This document shows, piece by piece, positions 59,056 to 64,000 of a DNA stretch of 64,000 nucleotides. Source of the stretch: Streptomyces sp. yr375 (GTDB lineage Bacteria > Actinomycetota > Actinomycetes > Streptomycetales > Streptomycetaceae); NCBI RefSeq assembly GCF_900110755.1, contig NZ_FOFF01000039.1, positions 1 to 64,000 of the forward strand, read 5' to 3'. Position numbers and translations under genes: made by a program. How positions within the stretch are numbered: the stretch's first letter is position 1; the number at the start of each line of letters is the position of its first letter. The notes under the pieces are model-generated. The model saw nothing but the letters and a program-made list of their open reading frames with translations. It did no database searches and was not told the DNA's origin.

Positions 59056-60324
59056 TTACTTCGCGGACGCGGCGGTCTGGATGTCCTTGAGGGTCTGCGC
59101 GGCGGACGCCGAACCCAGCAGGTAGGCCTGGACCTTGGAGCCGGTCGCGGTCTCGGCGGCGGCGGCGTACCAGGAGTCGGACGGGAGGATCCGGTAGCGG
59201 CCCTCCTTGAAGGCCGTGGTGAACGGCGTCGTCTCGGTGCTCTCCGGCGTCAGGCCGCTGATGAAGGGCGACTCGGCGTGCTCGGCCTCGAGGAACTTGG
59301 AGAGGTTCTGGTTCTGCGACCAGAACTTGACGTACTCGCGGGCCGCGTCACCCTGCTGGGACTGGGAGTTGACGGACCACATGGTGCCGGCGAAGAGCAT
59401 CCCGTTGGGCTTGGTGCCGGCGGCGCCGCCCGGCCAGGGGGCGAAGGAGACCGGGAAGCCGGCCTTCTTGATGTTGGAGACCTGCCAGGCGCCCTGGTAC
59501 CAGAAGGCGCTCTTGCCCGCGCTGAAGTCCTGCGGGCCCTGCGACCACTCGTCGACGCCGAGCTCGTTCTTCCAGTTGACGTACCCCTGGTCCTCCAGGG
59601 TCTTGAGCTGCTGGAGGGGTTCCTTCCAGTCCGGGTCGAAGGACGTCTTGCCGGCCAGGAAGTCGGCGTCCCACTGCTTGTTCTTCTGGTAGACGACGGT
59701 CGATCCGGCGGCCTGGAGGACCGAACTGCCGGTCCAGCCGGACTTGTCGGGCAGCGCGATGGGGTCGATGCCGGCCTTCTTGACCTTGGCGAGGTCGGCG
59801 AGGAACGTCGGCCAGTCGGCCGGGACCTCGGTGATGCCCGCCTTCTTCAGCAGGTCCATGTTGGCGTACAGACCGATGCCGATGAGCTCCATCGGCATCG
59901 CGAGGGTCTTGCCGTCGGCCTGCGCGAACTGCTTGGCGTCCGGGGTGATCCGGCTCGCCCACGACTCGCCGGACAGGTCGGCGAGGTAGCCGGACGCGCC
60001 CCACTTCTTCATCCGGTCCGTGTCGACCATGATCACGTCGCCGGCCTTGCCGCCGAGCAGCTCGGGCTGGAGCTTTTGCGTGTAGGTGTCGTTCGCGGTG
60101 ATGTACTCGAAGTCGATCTTGATCTTGGGGTGGGCCTTCTCGAACGCCTTGTTGATCTCGGCGACGTTGGCGGGCTCCGCGCCGCCGCCCTTCCACGCCT
60201 GCACATGGAGGGTCACGGTGCCGTCGGCGGAGGCGCCGGACGACCCGCCTCCGCACGCGGCCAGCGATATCGCCATGGCGGCGACCGTGGTGGCGACCGC
60301 GAGACATCTCCCAGAACGCTTCAT
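59056..60324 (-). CDS. Extracellular sugar-binding lipoprotein of an ABC importer
   Basis: The 422-residue protein starts with a lipoprotein signal and lipobox (AISLAACGGG), so it is anchored outside the membrane. The body is a family 1 solute-binding protein: LHVQAWKGGGAEPANVAEINKAFEKAHPKIKIDF, KAGDVIMVDTDRMKKW and SAFWYQGAWQVSNIKKAGFPVSFAPWPGG. The ATG at 60324 has a GAGGTG site. It is the first gene of the operon and is divergent from the LacI regulator. The sugar is unknown. The operon's GH43-like enzyme and beta-helix protein suggest a plant-wall oligosaccharide. Confidence 0.95.
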   Translation of the reverse strand: MKRSGRCLAVATTVAAMAISLAACGGGSSGASADGTVTLHVQAWKGGGAEPANVAEINKAFEKAHPKIKIDFEYITANDTYTQKLQPELLGGKAGDVIMVDTDRMKKWGASGYLADLSGESWASRITPDAKQFAQADGKTLAMPMELIGIGLYANMDLLKKAGITEVPADWPTFLADLAKVKKAGIDPIALPDKSGWTGSSVLQAAGSTVVYQKNKQWDADFLAGKTSFDPDWKEPLQQLKTLEDQGYVNWKNELGVDEWSQGPQDFSAGKSAFWYQGAWQVSNIKKAGFPVSFAPWPGGAAGTKPNGMLFAGTMWSVNSQSQQGDAAREYVKFWSQNQNLSKFLEAEHAESPFISGLTPESTETTPFTTAFKEGRYRILPSDSWYAAAAETATGSKVQAYLLGSASAAQTLKDIQTAASAK

Positions 60325-60521
60325 TGCACACCTCACCCGTCGGCCGGGACCGACAGTCATGTCTGAAGGGGTTTTGAACCTGTGTGGACCTGCGTGGACC
60401 GATATGGATCGCTGCGACTCGATCAGCCTGTGCCGGGTGGGTACAGCGCTGATTCGTATGAAAGGGGCCGGTCGACCCGAGTTGCGGCGAACGTTCGCAC
60501 CGTTGGCCGGGACTGTAACGC

Positions 60522-60578
60522 AAAACTTAACGGACATCTATACGTAACTTTCCGTGGCCGCCGAGGCCACGTAAAGTT
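60522..60578. promoter_or_regulatory. Operator cluster and inverted repeat upstream of the sugar operon
   Basis: AAACTTAACGG at 60522-60532 is followed by an inverted repeat of two 14-base arms at 60546-60559 and 60565-60578, matching at 13 of 14 positions. Each arm contains an AACTTT half-site like that in the site at 60674. The cluster lies 200-255 bp before the binding-protein gene, so it may place its promoter here. Confidence 0.55.
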
Positions 60579-60673
60579 GCTCCCGAACCCCGGCACCCCG
60601 CCCACAAGCCCCGCCTCCACGCTGATCACGGGGTGGAGAGCGCCCGCGCGGGACCGCCATTGACGCCCGCGGC

Positions 60674-60691
60674 AACTTAACGTTAAAGTTT
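60674..60691. promoter_or_regulatory. LacI-type operator upstream of the regulator gene
   Basis: AACTTAACGTTAAAGTTT is centred on the perfect palindrome TTAACGTTAA with the central CG typical of LacI-family operators. It lies 41-58 bp before the regulator's GTG and shares half-sites with 60522-60578. This suggests autoregulation and shared control of both divergent units. Confidence 0.7.
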
Positions 60692-60731
60692 CCGCCAGTG
60701 TTCGCGTAGGTGATAAAGGCGAGGAGTTGGG

Positions 60732-61754
60732 GTGGCAGGGCGGGTGACCATCGCGCAGGTGGCCGAAGAGGCGGGTGTCTCCGCGATGACCGTGTCCAAC
60801 GTCGTGAACGGCAAGCCGGGGGCCTCCGAGGAGACGCGGCGGCGCGTCATGGAGGTGGCCGGGCGGCTCGGTTACCGGCCGAACGTCTCGGCCCGCAACC
60901 TCAAGGCCGGCCGCAGCGGGCTCATCGGACTGATCGCGCTGGACCTGACCAGTCAGTACGGACTGGAGATCCTCCGCGGCGTCGCCGACGAGCTGGCGGG
61001 CGCCGAGCAGGAGCTGCTGGTCAACGCCTCGTACCACGACGCGGCGCGGGAGAAGGACCGGCTGGAGTTCCTGGGCCGCGGTCTCGTCGACGGTGTCCTC
61101 ATGATCGCGCCCGTCCTGGAGGACGAGACGATCCGGCTGCTGCGCCGGCAGAAACTGCCCTGCGTCATCATCGACCCCCGTCGCCTGGACGTGCCGCTGC
61201 CCCGGCTGAGCGTCGACAACTACCACGGGATGCGCCAGGGCACCCAGCACCTGATCGACCTGGGCCACACCCGGATCGCCTACCTGCGCGGCGAGGAGGA
61301 CCTCGAAAGCACGTCCATCCGCTTCCAGGGCTTCGAGGACGCGATGCGGCTCGCCGGGCTGAAGGTCGACGAGCAACTGGTCGCCTCGTGCGACTTCTCC
61401 TACGCCAGCGGCTTCCGGGCGGCCTCCCGCCTCATCACCGACCACCGTCCGACGGCGGTCGTCGCGGGCGCGGACCTGATGGCGCTGGGTGCCATAGACG
61501 CCGCGCGGGCGTGCGGTCTCACCGTGCCCACCGACTTCTCCGTCGTCGGCTTCGACGACCTCCCGCAGGCGGCGCAGAGCTTCCCCGGCCTGACCACCGT
61601 GCGTCAGCCGCTGCACGACATGGGCCAGAAGGCGGCCCGCGCGCTGCTGTCCGTCATCGACGGGCAGCAACTGCTGATGGATCACATGGAGGTGGGCACC
61701 CACCTCGTGGTCCGCAGGTCGACCGCCGCGCCGCACGACGGCGGCGGGGCCTGA
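60732..61754 (+). CDS. LacI-family transcriptional regulator
   Basis: The 340-residue repressor has an N-terminal helix-turn-helix (TIAQVAEEAGVSAMTVSNVVNG) and hinge (YRPNVSARNLKAGRSGLIGLI). A periplasmic-binding-protein-like effector domain follows (DNYHGMRQGTQHLIDLGHTRIAYL, VVGFDDLPQAAQSFPGLTTVRQP). The GTG start at 60732 follows GAGGAG. It is divergent from the binding-protein/permease/glycosidase operon and most likely represses it until the imported sugar binds. The effector is unknown. Confidence 0.95.
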   Translation: MAGRVTIAQVAEEAGVSAMTVSNVVNGKPGASEETRRRVMEVAGRLGYRPNVSARNLKAGRSGLIGLIALDLTSQYGLEILRGVADELAGAEQELLVNASYHDAAREKDRLEFLGRGLVDGVLMIAPVLEDETIRLLRRQKLPCVIIDPRRLDVPLPRLSVDNYHGMRQGTQHLIDLGHTRIAYLRGEEDLESTSIRFQGFEDAMRLAGLKVDEQLVASCDFSYASGFRAASRLITDHRPTAVVAGADLMALGAIDAARACGLTVPTDFSVVGFDDLPQAAQSFPGLTTVRQPLHDMGQKAARALLSVIDGQQLLMDHMEVGTHLVVRRSTAAPHDGGGA

Positions 61755-61787
61755 CGGAAACAACAAAGGCGCGGAAACAACAAAGGC
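61755..61787. repeat. 16-bp tandem direct repeat after the LacI gene
   Basis: CGGAAACAACAAAGGC occurs at 61755-61770 and 61772-61787, with one base between. The first copy starts directly after the LacI stop codon, and the second runs into the terminator stem. Confidence 0.85.
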
Positions 61788-61809
61788 AAGGAGTCACGCA
61801 CTCCTTGCC
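61785..61809 (+). terminator. Hairpin terminator after the LacI gene
   Basis: A perfect 10-bp stem (GGCAAGGAGT and its complement) with a 5-base loop lies about 30 bp past the LacI stop. It has no U-tract. Confidence 0.75.
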
Positions 61810-61993
61810 ACTCCCAACGTATAGCGCACCGGGGGGCTTGCGGCAAGGCCCCGGTGCTGCCGCAGAATGGCCGACCGAGGCCAGAACCTGCGGAAACGAG
61901 AGATTCGCGACATACGCTCGCATTCGTCGAGGTATGGGACGCGCGGGCGGCTGGCCGACTTTCCCTCCCGGTTCTCGTCGAATGGGTGTTCCG

Positions 61994-63433
61994 ATGATGG
62001 ACGTGATCGTGGTCGGCGGTGGACCGACCGGTCTGATGCTGGCCTGCGAGCTGCGGCTGCACGGCGTGCACGTGGTCGTGCTGGAGCGGTTGGCCGAGCC
62101 GACCGAGCAGTCCCGCGGCCGCGGCCTGCACGCGCGCAGCGTCGAGCTGATGGACCAGCGCGGCCTGCTGGACCGGTTCCTCGCGGTCGGTGACAAGTTC
62201 CAGGTCGGCGGTCTCTTCGGCGGCGTCATCAAGCCGTGGCCGGACCGCTTGGACACGGCGCACCCGTACGGCCTCGCCGCCTCACAGCCGGCCACCGAGC
62301 GGCTGCTGAACGAACGCGCCCTCGAACTGGGAGCCGAGATCCGGCGCGGCTGCGACGTGGTCGAAGTGAGTCAGGACGACGACGGCGTGAGCGTCGAGCT
62401 GGCGGACGGCACGCGGTTGCGCTCGCGCTACCTCGTCGGGTGCGACGGCGGCCGCAGCACGGTCCGCAAGCGGCTCGGTGTCGGCTTCCCCGGTGAGCCC
62501 TCCACGGTCGAGACGCTGCTGGGCGACATGGAGGCGACCGAGGATCCGGCGACGATCGCCGCCGCCGTCGAGGAGGTCCGCAGGACCCAACTGCGGTTCG
62601 GCGCCATCCCGGACGTGGACGGGCACCCGGGGGTGTACCGCATCGGCGTACCCGCCGAGGGCGTGGCCGAGGACCGGGCGAACCCGCCGACCCTCGACGA
62701 ATTCAAGCGGCAGCTACGGGCCTTCGCGGGCACCGACTTCGGCGTGCACTCGCCGCGCTGGCTGTCCCGGTTCGGCGACGCCACCCGGCAGGCCGAGCGC
62801 TACCGGGTGGGCCGGGTGCTGCTGGCCGGCGACGCGGCGCACATCCACCCGCCGACCGGCGGGCAGGGCCTCAACCTCGGTGTGCAGGACGCGTTCAACC
62901 TCGGCTGGAAACTGGCCGCCGCCGTCAACGGCTGGGCGCCGGAAGACCTGTTGGACAGCTACCACGCCGAACGGCATCCGGTGGGCGCGGCCGTCCTGGC
63001 CAACACCCGTGCGCAGATGACCCTGTTGGGGACCGATCCGGGGGCGACCGCGCTGCGGGAGCTGTTCTCGAAGCTGATGGACTTCGAGGAGGTGAACGAG
63101 TACGTGACCGGCATCATCACGGCCGTCGGGGTCCGTTACGACTTCGGCGAGGGCCACGAACTGCTGGGCCGGCGGCTGCGTGACGTGAAACTGAAACGAG
63201 GCCGCCTCTACGAGTTGACGCGTACCGGCCGCGGTCTGCTGCTCGACCAGACCGGCGGCCTGCTGTCGGTGGCGGGTTGGGCGGACCGGGTCGACCATGT
63301 CGTCGACGTCAGCGAGGAACTGGACGTGCCCGCCGTCCTGTTGCGGCCGGACGGTCACGTGGCCTGGGTCGGCGAGGACCAGCGGGAGCTGCTCGGCCGA
63401 CTGCCCCGGTGGTTCGGCGCCGCCACCGGCTGA
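61994..63433 (+). CDS. FAD-dependent aromatic monooxygenase, rifampicin-monooxygenase-like
   Basis: The 479-residue flavoprotein belongs to the p-hydroxybenzoate-hydroxylase fold. The FAD motif VIVVGGGPTGLMLACELRL is at the N-terminus, YLVGCDGGRSTVRK in the middle, and GDAAHIHPPTGGQGLNLGVQDA further on. Long stretches look like Rox/Iri rifampicin monooxygenases as I recall them (KPWPDRLDTAHPYGL, RFGDATRQAERYRVGRVLLAGD). Those enzymes inactivate rifamycins by hydroxylation. Other polyketide hydroxylases share the fold, so the substrate is not certain. ATGs at 61982, 61994 and 61997 are all possible; no strong ribosome site decides. It converges on the aldehyde dehydrogenase gene with 2 bp between the stops. 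Confidence 0.85.
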   Translation: MMDVIVVGGGPTGLMLACELRLHGVHVVVLERLAEPTEQSRGRGLHARSVELMDQRGLLDRFLAVGDKFQVGGLFGGVIKPWPDRLDTAHPYGLAASQPATERLLNERALELGAEIRRGCDVVEVSQDDDGVSVELADGTRLRSRYLVGCDGGRSTVRKRLGVGFPGEPSTVETLLGDMEATEDPATIAAAVEEVRRTQLRFGAIPDVDGHPGVYRIGVPAEGVAEDRANPPTLDEFKRQLRAFAGTDFGVHSPRWLSRFGDATRQAERYRVGRVLLAGDAAHIHPPTGGQGLNLGVQDAFNLGWKLAAAVNGWAPEDLLDSYHAERHPVGAAVLANTRAQMTLLGTDPGATALRELFSKLMDFEEVNEYVTGIITAVGVRYDFGEGHELLGRRLRDVKLKRGRLYELTRTGRGLLLDQTGGLLSVAGWADRVDHVVDVSEELDVPAVLLRPDGHVAWVGEDQRELLGRLPRWFGAATG

Positions 63434-63435
63434 GG

Positions 63436-64000
63436 TCAGACCGTCCCGGGCAGCGTCGTCCAGCGCCACTGGGTGAACTGTTCCAGGTTGGCGGTGCCCC
63501 CGATGCGGGAGCCGTTGCCCGACGCGCCCATTCCGCCGAAGGGCGCGTTCGCGGCGTCCTTCGCGGTCACGTCGTTGATGTGCACCATGCCCGTACGCAC
63601 CTGTCCGGCGAAGGCGGTGGCTCGCGGCAGCGAACGGGAGTGGACGGCCGCCGCCAGCCCGTACGCGGTGTCGTTGGCGATGTCGAGGGCCTCGGCGTCG
63701 GTGCGGAAGGCGATGATGGGGGCGACCGGCCCGAAGATCTCCTCGCCGAAGGCGGGCATGGCGCGCGCGACCCGGTCCAGGACGGTCGGCGGGTAGAACA
63801 GTCCGTCACGGCGTCCGCCGGCCCGTACCCGGGCCCCGGCGGCCACGCTCTCGTCCACGATGCGCTCGATCCGCGCGGCCTGCCGCTCGTCGATCACCGG
63901 GCCGAGGTCCACCCCGTCGTCGCGGGGGTCGCCGAGCCGCAGCGCCTGGGCGTGCCCGATCAGCGCCTCGGTGTACGGCTCCACGAGGTCGGCGTGCACG
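63436..64000 (-). CDS. Aldehyde dehydrogenase, C-terminal part (cut by window edge)
   Basis: The visible 187 residues are the C-terminal third of an NAD(P)-dependent aldehyde dehydrogenase: DLGPVIDERQAARIERIVDESVAAGARV, EEIFGPVAPIIAF, NDTAYGLAAAVHSRSLPRA and NAPFGGMGASGNGSRIGG. The catalytic Cys and general-base Glu lie upstream, outside the window. The ending resembles benzaldehyde/salicylaldehyde-type enzymes, but the substrate cannot be set from this part. Confidence 0.92.
   Translation of the reverse strand, partial: VHADLVEPYTEALIGHAQALRLGDPRDDGVDLGPVIDERQAARIERIVDESVAAGARVRAGGRRDGLFYPPTVLDRVARAMPAFGEEIFGPVAPIIAFRTDAEALDIANDTAYGLAAAVHSRSLPRATAFAGQVRTGMVHINDVTAKDAANAPFGGMGASGNGSRIGGTANLEQFTQWRWTTLPGTV

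Noticed and set aside
60710..63433. Single large frame spanning the LacI gene and the monooxygenase
   Set aside because: Its first 400 codons are the wrong frame of the LacI gene. Homology to flavin monooxygenases begins only near 61994.

Overview
The window looks like chromosomal Streptomyces DNA. GC is very high, codons are strongly G/C-ended, many ribosome sites are of the GGAGG type, one gene carries a TTA codon, and the gene families are typical of the genus. No tRNA, rRNA or CRISPR array was seen.

Region 1 (1-21,283, all minus strand) is the start of a type I modular polyketide assembly line. A cytochrome P450 gene is followed by PKS-A and PKS-B; PKS-B runs off the left edge. PKS-A begins with a KSQ loading module (active-site Cys replaced by Gln185), so it initiates the chain. 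It continues with module 1 (methylmalonyl AT, DH, KR, ACP) and module 2 (methylmalonyl AT, A-type KR, ACP). PKS-B carries module 3 (malonyl AT, DH, B-type KR, ACP) and the KS and AT start of module 4. Matching docking regions imply a PKS-A to PKS-B hand-off. The predicted first part of the chain is starter, then CH=C(CH3), then CH(OH)-CH(CH3), then CH=CH. The product was not identified.

Region 2 (21,284-24,200) is a regulatory or border segment followed by isolated NuoD and NuoB genes and a decayed nuoA start, the remnant of a second partial complex I operon. A Ser/Thr kinase with a TPR array follows.

Region 3 (26,886-28,945) is an IS3-family element whose two flanks belong to different truncated genes: an MpaB-type oxygenase on the left and a phosphoketolase on the right. 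There is no target duplication, so the element marks a rearrangement joint.

Region 4 (28,982-48,370) is rich in stress, dormancy and energy genes. It holds PPK2, two universal stress proteins (one frameshifted), a zinc alcohol dehydrogenase, a SulP transporter, a cNMP-fold protein, a NarL/DevR-type response regulator, an acyl-CoA dehydrogenase, a Cys-rich copper-binding bundle protein and a UvrA-like ABC protein. It also holds a PAS/SpoIIE phosphatase, an ATP-grasp enzyme, a complete phosphoketolase and an RpiB-like isomerase.

Region 5 (49,541-61,809) is for plant polysaccharide use. It has a Tat-exported GH115 protein with a LacI-type operator. It also has a minus-strand operon of sugar-binding lipoprotein, two permeases, a cytoplasmic GH43-like enzyme and a secreted beta-helix protein, divergent from its LacI regulator. 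No ATPase gene is present.

Region 6 (61,994-64,000) holds a rifampicin-monooxygenase-like flavoprotein and the C-terminal part of an aldehyde dehydrogenase cut by the window edge.
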